Source: Aureimonas endophytica
GTDB lineage: Bacteria; Pseudomonadota; Alphaproteobacteria; Rhizobiales; Rhizobiaceae
NCBI RefSeq assembly: GCF_014642635.1
Contig: NZ_BMIQ01000003.1
Span: forward strand, 63,255 to 127,254
Reading direction: 5' to 3'
Length of the DNA stretch: 64,000 nt
The notes beneath the pieces were generated by a model that did not search any database, was not told the origin of the DNA, and saw only the letters and a list, made by a program, of their open reading frames with translations. A program made the position numbers and the translations under genes. This document shows positions 1 to 8,717 of this stretch, in pieces (within the stretch, counting starts at the first letter, position 1; the number at the start of each line of letters is the position of its first letter).

Positions 1-76
1 AACCCTCACCGAGGCCCAGCGCGACCAGATCTTCTCCGGCTCCGTCGAAACCATTCAGGACAGCTCGGGGACCTAT
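1..76 (+). repeat. Direct repeat copy 1 (76 bp, exact)
   Basis: Bases 1-76 are identical to bases 937-1012. The offset of 936 bp is exactly 312 codons, so both copies are read in the same frame of the secreted protein. The match may extend upstream of the window. Confidence 0.95.
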
Positions 77-2665
77 CAGAACCCAAAGCTCTCGGGCCTG
101 GTTCTCACCGCCCAAACCGACACGATCAAAACCTCCGCCGAGCACGCGATCGTATTCGGCCAAGCCTCGACCTTGAACGCCGAGGACCGCCTGACGGGCG
201 GCAGCGAGCACGATGTGCTGTCGCTGACCGGCTCGGGCTCGTTCGATCTCTCGAAGCTGGCCGCCTTCTCGGGCTTCGAGGAGGTGCGGCTGACGAACGC
301 CACCTCCTCCTCGGCATCGCTGGTGCTGCGCGACGGGGTGGACCTGAAGGTGGTGCTCGGCAACGGCTCGGCGAGTTCTTACAGCTATCCTTCGACCGGT
401 AGCATCTCGGTGTCGCTCGGCACCGGGCACACGGACCTCCAGGGCGGCAACGAGTCCGACTACATCTACGTTCGCGCTCCAAGCAGTCTGAAATCCGGCG
501 ATCAGATCGACGGGGGCGATGGCATCAATTACCTCCGCCTACAGGGCGAATCCAAGGTTGTTTCTGGCGGATACGACCCGACAACCGGAACTTGGGCTGA
601 GCAGGTCTATGGAAATGTCGAGTATGATCTGACGAACGTCAGCATCAAGAATATCTACTATCTGTACGTCGAGACATTCACCTATGGAAGTGCGATGACG
701 ACGATTAAGGTCGACAGCGCTTCGCTTTCCGGCATCCGCAACATCTACGGGCCCGACTATCGTTCCAGCGCACTTGTCACCGACGCGGCGACCCTCGATC
801 TCGGCGGCGTGAGCGTCACCGGAACGCTGATCGAAAGCTTCAACACTTCCGGCACGGTGTTCACGACGAGCAACATCCAGACGGCGATGCAAATCGTCGG
901 CGGCACCGGCCAGGACAAGGTCGTCGTCATCGGCGCAACCCTCACCGAGGCCCAGCGCGACCAGATCTTCTCCGGCTCCGTCGAAACCATTCAGGACAGC
1001 TCGGGGACCTATGCCAACAACCTGACCTTCAAGGCACCAGCCCTCAGCGCGCCCATTCTCAGCGGGACCGGGAATGGCAGCCCGACCCTTCCCGGCACGG
1101 CGCCGGTCGGGTCTTTTGTGTCCCTTTATGACGGCTCGACCCTTATCGAAACCGTACAGGCCGATATCCGCGGCAGATGCTTGTTCAATCTCTCGCTTCT
1201 GCCAGCGGGTGACCACCAACTCACCGCCGTCGCCGCAACCAGCGATCAGGAGCGCGCCAGTCCGCCTTCGAGCCCGCTATCGGTTTTCAGCGGCACGGGT
1301 GCTGAAATCGTCGCCAAGCTCGCCGATTTCGCCGCTCGCTCCGTTCTGCCGGCGCTTCTGATCACCGAGGGTTCGGACCTGCCCTTCGCCACGAAGGCGG
1401 CTCTTGACGCGGCGCGTGCGAGTTATGGCGCTGTGCTCGGCAAGATCGCCGGGACCTATACGCTGAGCGTCGTCACGACGGATGCCTCGGGCGAGACGTC
1501 GACGGTCTACGGCCCGGACGGCATTCTGCAGAAGGTGGTGTTCGAGGGGACGGACGGCAGCCTGAAGACGGACCGCTATGCCCCGGACGGCACGAAGCTC
1601 AGCCAGACCTACATCCATGACGGGGTGCGCGAGGAGCACAATTACGTCGTGACGGGCAAGCCCTATGCCCGCCAGGACGCGGTCTACGACGCGAAGGACA
1701 AGCTGATCTCGATGGAGCGGACCTATGCCGACGGCAAGCCGGCGCTGAACCAGGTGGTGCGCCCGGACGGCAGCCAGGCGGTGACGCAATGGACCTCGGA
1801 CGGCACGAAGACTTCGCTCGCCTTCGACACGGCCGGGCGGCTGACGACGATCGAGACCGAGACCGCGCAGGGCGTGCGGACGCTGTCGGAGACCCGGGCG
1901 GCGGACGGCTCGAAGGAAGTGCACCACTTCAGCGGCGTGACGGGCAAGGAAATCAGCTCGCTGATCGTCCATGCCGACAAGAGCCAGGTGAAGACGCAAT
2001 ACGTCGCGAACAAGCCCTATGCCGATCAGACGCTGGTCTTCGACGCCAAGGGCAAGCTCGTGTCGGTGGAACGGCACTATGGCGACGGCACGCTCAATCT
2101 CTCGACGCAATACAAGGCGGACGGAACGGCCGAGGTCCACGGCTACGACACAGCGGGACGCGAGACGGTACGGATCGTCGGCAACCTGTCGGGTGAACGC
2201 GACACGTTCGAATACAGCTATGCCGGCACTTCCAAGACGCCCGCCACCACGACACAGACCCATTACGGCACGGGCAATGTGAAGCTCTGGAGCGACCAGA
2301 CGGCGGCGGACGGCAGCCACAGCCAAGTCGCCAAGGCCGCAGGCGCGGTGCTGGTCTCGCATGCGGGCGTCGCCGACACCTTCACCGGCTTCAAGGGCGG
2401 GGCGGATACGTTCGTCTTCGGCCAGGGCTTCGGCAAGGACGTGGTGAAGGGCTTCGAGGCGGGGTCGGGCATGGGGCATGACGTGCTGACCCTCGACGAC
2501 CGCCTCGCCTCGAGCTTCGCCGAGCTGCAGAGCCACATGACGAAGCTCGGCGGCGATACGCTCATCGCCTTCGGCGCCGACACGATCGTTCTGAAAGGCG
2601 TCGCGCCAACGGCCCTTACCGCCGACAACGTTCACTTCGTCCATCACGACCTCCTCCTCGCCTGA
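2..2665 (+). CDS. Large repetitive type I-secreted (RTX-like) protein, 5' partial
   Basis: The reading frame is open from base 2 and its start lies outside the window; 887 residues are visible. The first two thirds are Ser/Thr/Gly-rich beta-repeat sequence. A bacterial Ig-like segment lies near bases 1050-1290, and shorter degenerate repeats with DG and YD motifs near 1500-2230. The last ~100 residues (motifs GGADTFVFGQGFGKD and DTIVLKGV, then Asp-Asn-Val-His-Phe-Val) match the C-terminal region typical of RTX/hemolysin-type exported proteins, where an uncleaved type I secretion signal sits. It is therefore probably a secreted or surface adhesin-like protein. No T1SS transporter genes are visible. 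A 76-bp exact in-frame repeat shows that the protein contains ~312-residue tandem units. The exact role is unknown. Confidence 0.75.
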   Translation, partial: TLTEAQRDQIFSGSVETIQDSSGTYQNPKLSGLVLTAQTDTIKTSAEHAIVFGQASTLNAEDRLTGGSEHDVLSLTGSGSFDLSKLAAFSGFEEVRLTNATSSSASLVLRDGVDLKVVLGNGSASSYSYPSTGSISVSLGTGHTDLQGGNESDYIYVRAPSSLKSGDQIDGGDGINYLRLQGESKVVSGGYDPTTGTWAEQVYGNVEYDLTNVSIKNIYYLYVETFTYGSAMTTIKVDSASLSGIRNIYGPDYRSSALVTDAATLDLGGVSVTGTLIESFNTSGTVFTTSNIQTAMQIVGGTGQDKVVVIGATLTEAQRDQIFSGSVETIQDSSGTYANNLTFKAPALSAPILSGTGNGSPTLPGTAPVGSFVSLYDGSTLIETVQADIRGRCLFNLSLLPAGDHQLTAVAATSDQERASPPSSPLSVFSGTGAEIVAKLADFAARSVLPALLITEGSDLPFATKAALDAARASYGAVLGKIAGTYTLSVVTTDASGETSTVYGPDGILQKVVFEGTDGSLKTDRYAPDGTKLSQTYIHDGVREEHNYVVTGKPYARQDAVYDAKDKLISMERTYADGKPALNQVVRPDGSQAVTQWTSDGTKTSLAFDTAGRLTTIETETAQGVRTLSETRAADGSKEVHHFSGVTGKEISSLIVHADKSQVKTQYVANKPYADQTLVFDAKGKLVSVERHYGDGTLNLSTQYKADGTAEVHGYDTAGRETVRIVGNLSGERDTFEYSYAGTSKTPATTTQTHYGTGNVKLWSDQTAADGSHSQVAKAAGAVLVSHAGVADTFTGFKGGADTFVFGQGFGKDVVKGFEAGSGMGHDVLTLDDRLASSFAELQSHMTKLGGDTLIAFGADTIVLKGVAPTALTADNVHFVHHDLLLA
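937..1012 (+). repeat. Direct repeat copy 2 (76 bp, exact)
   Basis: Second copy of the repeat at bases 1-76. Immediately after it the two copies diverge completely: copy 1 continues into another repeat unit, copy 2 into the Ig-like segment. This suggests it marks the end of the last unit in a tandem array. Confidence 0.95.
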
Positions 2666-2702
2666 CGGCGGCGGGGCGGGTGCGACGAAGCGGAACGGCA
2701 AA

Positions 2703-2732
2703 GCGGGCGCCGGGCATCCGCTCGGCGCCCGC
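2703..2732 (+). terminator. Hairpin after the secreted-protein gene
   Basis: Perfect 9-bp arms (GCGGGCGCC and GGCGCCCGC) around a 12-nt loop, 38 bp after the stop codon. No clear T-run follows, so an intrinsic terminator is plausible but unproven. Confidence 0.45.
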
Positions 2733-3189
2733 GTCTCGTTCATGCCGCCAAACAGAGGAGCTTGGCGCCGGGCTCTCTCAGCGAGCCATCGCCGTCGAGG
2801 AAGAGGGAGAGCGTCGCGTCGCGCCCACACCACCGGTTCCGCGAAAGTGGACTCGTTCGATCCCATGTAGACATGAGCCGAAAGCAGCCTCCCGAACTTG
2901 CAGCGTCGAACGTCGGCTACGCGCCAACATACGCCGTTGGCCGAGATGTGCGGGAACGTCGGCTTGTTCCGAGACCCGCCGTCCGGCGGAGATCAATCTG
3001 CCGGACGGCAATATGCTCCAAGAATTGCCGTTCAATAGGCTGATCTCTGCTCCCAAAAACTGCCGCCGAAGTGGTCCGAGATGAGGTCTATTCTCACCAT
3101 GTAGCGAACGCTGCTACCATTTCTCTAGCTGCGGTCGATCCGGCTACCGCCGGAATGGCGAGGACCATGAGCCCGCCAGTGCGAATATC
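2733..3189. other. Intergenic stretch without a convincing gene
   Basis: No open frame here has the codon bias or family motifs of a real gene. The stretch contains a perfect 10-bp inverted repeat, GCCGTCCGGC at 2978-2987 and GCCGGACGGC at 3000-3009, with a 12-nt loop. The 11-mer GAACGTCGGCT also occurs twice, near 2908 and 2956. The promoter of the following long gene should lie between about 3010 and 3189, but no clear -35/-10 pair stands out. Confidence 0.4.
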
Positions 3190-6100
3190 ATGGCTCAACC
3201 GCGATCCTCGCTCTTGCGCGTTTCGCTTGAACGCGCGAGCGATCATTTGCATATCTGGGGGATAGCAGAAGAGGGGACCAGTATCGACACCGAGCATGGC
3301 TCGAGCCCGGCATCGCGCGGTGCGGCCGGCGCCTATATCGAGGGCGAGCTCGGCGCGCTCTACCTGCTGGCGCTCCTGACTGGCAATAGGGCGCCGGGGC
3401 TGCCCGATGCGCGCGTCACCAGCGTGCGCTTCCAGGGTGTCGAGCAAGGTTTCAAGCTCGACGACGTCATCATCAAGGGCGTCGGCGCCAGTGGGGATGC
3501 GCTGCTCGAAATCCAATCGAAGCGCGACATCCAGTTTTCGCCAAAGGACGCGGTCTACAAGGACGTCGCCCATCAGATCGCCAGCAGCACGATTGGCGAC
3601 GTACCGGCGGAGCGCCATCTGTTCGGGATCGCCACGCAGCGGACCAGCCGCAAGATTTCCGGCGCCTATCAGGATGTGTTGGGCTGGGCACGCAGCGCAG
3701 AAACAGCGTACGAATTCTTCACCCGTCTGAGTGCCAAGGGCGTGGCGAACGGCGACATGCGCGCGTTCGTCGCGACGACGCGCGCGCATCTGGTCGCGGG
3801 CGGTGTCGCCGATGAGGATGAGGCGATCTGGCGGCTGCTTCGTCGGATGCTGATACTCGAATTCGATTTTGAGGCAAGTGCGCCGATCGCGCGGAATTAT
3901 GGTCTGGCGCTTGCGCGGATGGCGCTGGCCGACGAGCAGGTCGCACGCGCCGAGGCGCTGTGGAGCCGGCTGGTCGATCTCTCGATCCAGACGGGCGCGC
4001 GCGGGGGCGAAATCGACGCCGCCGCGCTCAAGACCAATCTCGCCGAGGCAGATTTCAAGCTCGCCGGTGAACGCGATTATGGCCCGGCACGCGCGCGGCT
4101 CGACGAACTCGCGCATAACACGCTCGCGCCGATCGGGACGAGCGTCGCGGGCGTGACGCTGCCGCGGCTGGTGGCGGTTGCGGCACTCGACGAGGTCGCG
4201 GAGACGCAGCGCTTCGTCGTTGTGCGCGGCGATACCGGTGTTGGTAAGTCCTGGGTGCTGCGCCACTATGCCGAGCGCGTCGCCGCGCGCGCGCCGATCA
4301 TAGTCCTCGATCGTGAGGCGACACCGCCGAGCGGCTGGCTGTACCTGGCGAACGCGCTCGGAATCCCCGGATCGGCCTACGCCTTCCTGACCGATCTGGC
4401 GGCGAGCGGCGGGGCGTATCTCTTCATCGACGGCATTGACATGATCGACGATGTGGGGCGCCAGCGCACGATCAGCGAGTTGCTGCGGGCAGCTTCCGCT
4501 ATTCCCGGCTTCACGGTGATCGCGACCGCGCGGCGGGGAGGCGCCAGCGACGCCATTCCCTGGCTCGACGCGGGAGTCGCGACCGCGCTTGGCGGGCTGC
4601 ATGCGGTCGAGGTCGAGGCACTGTCGGACGAGGAAGTCGCGATCCTTGTCGACCAGGCACCCGAGCTCGGCATGCTGCTCGATGCCAGCCATCCCGCGGC
4701 CCAGCTTGCGCGCAATCTCTACCGTCTGTCGCGATTACTCCGCGAGCCGCGAGCCGCGTCGGTGCGGACCGAAGCCGAACTCGCGCAGCTGTGGTGGACC
4801 AGTGCCGATGGCGCGCCTGCGGCCGAGGTGCGCGCAGCGCAGCGCATCCTTGAGGCGCTGGCGACCGCCGCGCTCAAGGGCGAGGCCGGGATCGATCTCG
4901 CCGAGGATTCGCCGGCACGCGACCATCTGCTGACCGCGCAGTCGGTCCGCGAAGCCAAACGCGACCGGCTCGTTTTCTACCATGACGTGCTGCGCGACTG
5001 GGCGATCGGGACCTATCTTGTCGAAGACCCATCCCGCCTGGCCGGGTTCGATCTGAGCGGGCCTGTATCGCCGCGCGTCGCCCGTGGCGTCGAGATCGCC
5101 GCGCGGCTCCTCCTCGAGACGGGCAAGGATGCGAGCGCCTGGCTCGACCTGCTTTCGCATCTCTCGCCGCCGAGCGCGCACGGGTCGTGGCGCCGCCAGG
5201 CGATCCTTGCACTCGTCCGATCCGAAGTCGCCATGGACGTGCTCGATAAGGCGAGCGCCTCGCTCCTCGCCGGGGGAGGCGCGCTCCTCGCTGAACTCTC
5301 CACGACGATCGTCGCGGTCGAGACGCAGGCGGTGGCAGACGTCATCGCCCTGCCTGATGGATCGAAGGTCGATCTGCCACGGTCGTACCGGACCGATGTG
5401 ACGGGATCGTCGGTCCTGGTGCTGCGCTGGGTGCTTGCCCATGCCGCCAAAGTGCCAATGTCCGCGATCGGCGCGGTGGTCAAACTGGTCGAGGTCCAGA
5501 CCTTCTTCCTCAAGATGCTCCCCTCGCTCGCCGAGCGCACCGCCCGGCTGCTGTTCGGCTGGCTCTGCCAGCTCGATCTGCGCGACACCCCGGTCACGAT
5601 CCCGGGAATGGACGGTGGCGCGCGCTGGGCGAGCGACGCACGGCGGCAGACGATCGACAAGCTTCGGCTGATGACGATGCTGCTCGGGTCCTTCGCGCCG
5701 GACGCGCTCAAGGCCTATCTCACCGCGATCACGAGCGACGGCGACCATCACAAGATGGAGAATCTGCGCCAATTCTCGAGCGTAATCGCGCCGGTCGCGC
5801 CGGCTGAACTAGCAGCGATGGTCCAGGCGACCCTGATTGAGAAGAAGGACAGCCGGCGCCGGCGGGACCGGGCGATGGAGCGCGCCTTCAGCTTTGCCGA
5901 CAGCGACTATCTGCCGCCGTCGCCCGCGCAACCGCCGTTTCTCGACCTGCTGAATGCCGCGCCGGCTGAAGGACTGGCGCTGATCCGGGCACTGGTCGAG
6001 GAGGCGATCGCGTTTCGCACCGACAGGCGCGAGCCCGGCGACGATGGTATCGCAGTCGATTTTGGCGAGGGGCTGCGCTTCTTCCCCTGGGCCTGGAGCT

Positions 6101-8427
6101 ATGGCTGGTCGCGGGGCCACGGCGATGAATATGCGGCCGCCTCCGGGCTTCTAGCGCTGGAGGCGTGGAGCCAGAAGCGGCTCGATGAGGGCGATCCGGT
6201 CGAGGCGGTGTTGGCCGACATTCTCGGACCCGAGGGTAGCGCCGCCGCCTATCTGCTGATCGCGATCGATGTTCTTCTGTCGCACGGCACGATCGCGCGC
6301 GTCCCGCTCGCGCCGTTCCTCGCCAGCCCGCAGTTGCTCGCCGACGATCGCACCCGGCAGATCCATGATCAGATGGGGTCGGGGCTCGACACGCTTGGGC
6401 TGCAGGAAGAGCCGAAGGGTCTGGTGCGCATGGCCGATCTGCGAGCACGCCCCTCGCGCGGCTATTCGCTGATCGACACCCTGCCGAATTTCCTCGCCGA
6501 TGAGCCGGTCGGCAACGGGTTGCGGACAGCGCTCGCAGCCGCGGTCGAGACGCTTGAGCCTTATGGCGCGCACGCGACGCTGAGCGACCCGGAGCTGGCC
6601 GGACGGAACGCGCTCAACCTCCTCACCCGGGCGAACTGGTTCGAGCGGGACGACGGCAATCTCGAATATCGCTCGCCGCCGGACGAGGCCGCGCATTTCG
6701 CGGCGCTCGAAGCCAAGCGCGACGTGTCGGTCCAGGCAAGCGGCATGGAAGCGCGCATTTCGATGGCCAGAGAGGGCGGCGACTACGCGACTGCCGACAC
6801 CGCGCGCGACGCGGTCGCCTATGCCGAGGGCGGCGTGCCCGATGGCAGCGATACCGACGTGCTCCAGTCACGCTCGACACGGCTAATCACGACGGCGCTG
6901 CTGGTCGCGCGCGACGGCGACGACGCGCTGCTCGCGGCGAACGAAGCCTGGGTTCGGCAAGTGATCGCCATCGCGCTTGAGGAGAAATCTGATCGCGGCG
7001 GCGGCTCGCACGATACGCTGCGCTTCAACCGCCCGGCGATCGCGATCCTGGCGCTGATCCATCTCTGGGCACGGCAGGGGCAGACCGCCGACCGCGATGC
7101 GCTGGTCGCACTTGCGACACGACAGGACCGGGCGCCGGCCCCCGCGGTGGCGGCGGCGGTCCAGCGCATCTTCGAAATCGAGCCAAGCCTCTTCAAGGCG
7201 ATGATGCGCGCGGCTTTTGCCAGCATGACGTGGCGCTGGAAAAGCTACAAGCCGGAAGACGAGGCGCCCCACGCGGCGTTCGAAGCGGAACGGGCCGCCG
7301 GGATCGGTGCGGCCGTGGCGGCCGAGCTGGCCTGGCTTGACGGCGGTGTAGAACCGGACTGGCCAGCCTGGCCCGACGAGCGTCCGATCCTGCGCCGGGC
7401 TAGCCGGATGCGAGTGCCGGGACCGGTCACGCCGGAGGAGTTCGACGCCGACGACGCGCTCGAGACGGCGATCGACGCGTCGCCGGCGATCCTTCATGCC
7501 GATCATAGGGCGGCGGCCCAGTGGCTTGCGATGATCCAGTCGGCGCCTGCCGGCACGATCGGCTGGCGGCAAGAGATCGTCTCGGCCTATGCCGAGTGGA
7601 CAGGGCGAATGAACGGGCTGGGCTATGCGGCAGATGCCGAGGTCAGCCGCGACCTGAACGACTGGAATATGCACTATTACGCCTTCTACGCCGAGCGGCT
7701 GCTCGACGGGGACGATGCGGCGTTCGCGGCCGACTTGGCGTTCGTGACCGAGCTGCCAGACGCGCCGTTCGGCGAAGTCGCGCAAACGGTGCAGCATGCC
7801 GCCGACGCGCTCTATTTCAACGACAGCGGCCGTGCGGCGGCGCGACCGGTGGCGCTGCGCGAAAAGCTGGTCGGCCGTGTGATGATCCTCAACCGGTGGC
7901 AGTATGCCCGCGACCCTGCCGAAGCGCGGATCGACATGGAGAGCGGCGGCGTCATCGCGAAGATGATGTTCAACACCTATGGGATCATCAACGGGACGCA
8001 CAGCTACTTGCCGCGCGCCCTGTTCGACAGGGTCGATCCGTTTCTGCCACTGCTGCGCCCGATGTTGCCTGGCGGGCAGACCGTGTTCGTGGCGCGCTGC
8101 GCGATGAACCTGTTGCTGGTTGCGCCGCGCGCGCGGCATCTCGACTTCCTGCTCGACGCAGCCGAGGCCTGGTTCGACCGCACGACATCGCCGGGCCTCT
8201 GGATCGCGGCGGGCGTCGGCCGTCAGGTCGTGAAATGGTTCGAGGCGGCGGTGGTCGAGGACCCTGGGTTGCTCGCGCCAGCGCATCCGGCGCGTGCGCG
8301 CATCGATCGGGCGCTGGGGCGACTGGTCGCGGTCGGTGTCGCCGAAGCGCATGACCTGGAGGGCCGTGTCACGGCGGCGGCCGAAGCCGCGGCCGTGGCG
8401 CTCGTTCGCCGCACCCCGCCCGGTTGA
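3190..8427 (+). CDS. Avs-like STAND NTPase with N-terminal nuclease-like domain (candidate antiphage protein)
   Basis: 1745 residues in one frame. Residues ~45-200 resemble Cap4/DUF4297-type PD-(D/E)xK nucleases: a GALYLLALL helix, an LDD motif at 90-92 and LEIQSKR at 106-112, giving a D...QxK arrangement. A P-loop follows: Walker A GDTGVGKS at 347-354, Walker B YLFIDGID at 410-417, and a sensor-like IATAR at 444-448. The remaining ~1200 residues are Ala/Leu-rich, apparently helical and without catalytic motifs, as expected for the sensor half of a STAND protein. Size and architecture fit the antiviral STAND (Avs) families, in which phage protein recognition activates DNA cleavage. No partner gene adjoins it. 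The start is uncertain: the ATG lacks a good Shine-Dalgarno, and TTG at 3247 is an in-frame alternative. The defence role is inferred from architecture only. Confidence 0.7.
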   Translation: MAQPRSSLLRVSLERASDHLHIWGIAEEGTSIDTEHGSSPASRGAAGAYIEGELGALYLLALLTGNRAPGLPDARVTSVRFQGVEQGFKLDDVIIKGVGASGDALLEIQSKRDIQFSPKDAVYKDVAHQIASSTIGDVPAERHLFGIATQRTSRKISGAYQDVLGWARSAETAYEFFTRLSAKGVANGDMRAFVATTRAHLVAGGVADEDEAIWRLLRRMLILEFDFEASAPIARNYGLALARMALADEQVARAEALWSRLVDLSIQTGARGGEIDAAALKTNLAEADFKLAGERDYGPARARLDELAHNTLAPIGTSVAGVTLPRLVAVAALDEVAETQRFVVVRGDTGVGKSWVLRHYAERVAARAPIIVLDREATPPSGWLYLANALGIPGSAYAFLTDLAASGGAYLFIDGIDMIDDVGRQRTISELLRAASAIPGFTVIATARRGGASDAIPWLDAGVATALGGLHAVEVEALSDEEVAILVDQAPELGMLLDASHPAAQLARNLYRLSRLLREPRAASVRTEAELAQLWWTSADGAPAAEVRAAQRILEALATAALKGEAGIDLAEDSPARDHLLTAQSVREAKRDRLVFYHDVLRDWAIGTYLVEDPSRLAGFDLSGPVSPRVARGVEIAARLLLETGKDASAWLDLLSHLSPPSAHGSWRRQAILALVRSEVAMDVLDKASASLLAGGGALLAELSTTIVAVETQAVADVIALPDGSKVDLPRSYRTDVTGSSVLVLRWVLAHAAKVPMSAIGAVVKLVEVQTFFLKMLPSLAERTARLLFGWLCQLDLRDTPVTIPGMDGGARWASDARRQTIDKLRLMTMLLGSFAPDALKAYLTAITSDGDHHKMENLRQFSSVIAPVAPAELAAMVQATLIEKKDSRRRRDRAMERAFSFADSDYLPPSPAQPPFLDLLNAAPAEGLALIRALVEEAIAFRTDRREPGDDGIAVDFGEGLRFFPWAWSYGWSRGHGDEYAAASGLLALEAWSQKRLDEGDPVEAVLADILGPEGSAAAYLLIAIDVLLSHGTIARVPLAPFLASPQLLADDRTRQIHDQMGSGLDTLGLQEEPKGLVRMADLRARPSRGYSLIDTLPNFLADEPVGNGLRTALAAAVETLEPYGAHATLSDPELAGRNALNLLTRANWFERDDGNLEYRSPPDEAAHFAALEAKRDVSVQASGMEARISMAREGGDYATADTARDAVAYAEGGVPDGSDTDVLQSRSTRLITTALLVARDGDDALLAANEAWVRQVIAIALEEKSDRGGGSHDTLRFNRPAIAILALIHLWARQGQTADRDALVALATRQDRAPAPAVAAAVQRIFEIEPSLFKAMMRAAFASMTWRWKSYKPEDEAPHAAFEAERAAGIGAAVAAELAWLDGGVEPDWPAWPDERPILRRASRMRVPGPVTPEEFDADDALETAIDASPAILHADHRAAAQWLAMIQSAPAGTIGWRQEIVSAYAEWTGRMNGLGYAADAEVSRDLNDWNMHYYAFYAERLLDGDDAAFAADLAFVTELPDAPFGEVAQTVQHAADALYFNDSGRAAARPVALREKLVGRVMILNRWQYARDPAEARIDMESGGVIAKMMFNTYGIINGTHSYLPRALFDRVDPFLPLLRPMLPGGQTVFVARCAMNLLLVAPRARHLDFLLDAAEAWFDRTTSPGLWIAAGVGRQVVKWFEAAVVEDPGLLAPAHPARARIDRALGRLVAVGVAEAHDLEGRVTAAAEAAAVALVRRTPPG

Positions 8428-8451
8428 GAGTCGGGTGACCTCGTCCGCTTT

Positions 8452-8480
8452 GACTGACCTGGTAACGAAAGCTGTCAGTC
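8452..8480 (+). terminator. Hairpin after the STAND gene
   Basis: Perfect 7-bp arms (GACTGAC and GTCAGTC) around a 15-nt loop, 24 bp after the stop codon. It is followed by TCCTTGCC rather than a T-run, so it may be a weak terminator. Confidence 0.35.
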
Positions 8481-8558
8481 TCCTTGCCGGCCAGTCCTGC
8501 GAATTCCAGGAACGATCATAAGTGCTTCAGGGATGGCAGGTTTGGGTGGTCAACGGAC

Positions 8559-8594
8559 AGTCCGCTTTTCGGCATCCACGTTGATAAGCGGACT
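8559..8594. repeat. Inverted repeat with GTCCGCTT/AAGCGGAC arms
   Basis: Arms AGTCCGCTT (8559-8567) and AAGCGGACT (8586-8594) are perfect complements around an 18-nt loop. The same 8-bp core arms with the same 18-nt spacing occur at 51902-51935, so this is probably a dispersed palindromic element and not a gene-specific terminator. The surrounding 8481-8717 has no gene. Confidence 0.6.
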
Positions 8595-8717
8595 CTCCGT
8601 TCCGGGCATGCATTATGTATGAGCGCCGTTCGGCATGGGTGGTGACTCTGGGTGTGGTTCTAAGCGGGCCGGGTAGGGCTTTAACGGAAAAGAAATCCCT
8701 CGGGAGCGGCATGAACA

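Noticed and set aside
2680-3084. 134-codon plus-strand frame between the secreted protein and the STAND gene
   Set aside because: Low-complexity Arg/Pro/Ser composition, a hairpin in its first part and no ribosome-binding site.
3094-4692. 532-codon open frame antisense to the STAND gene
   Set aside because: It mirrors the codon structure of the sense gene, has no recognisable domain, and high-GC coding DNA commonly leaves long antisense frames open.
3010-8717. Attachment-site direct repeats flanking the STAND gene
   Set aside because: Comparison of the flanks by eye showed hairpins but no matching direct repeat long enough to support an integration site.
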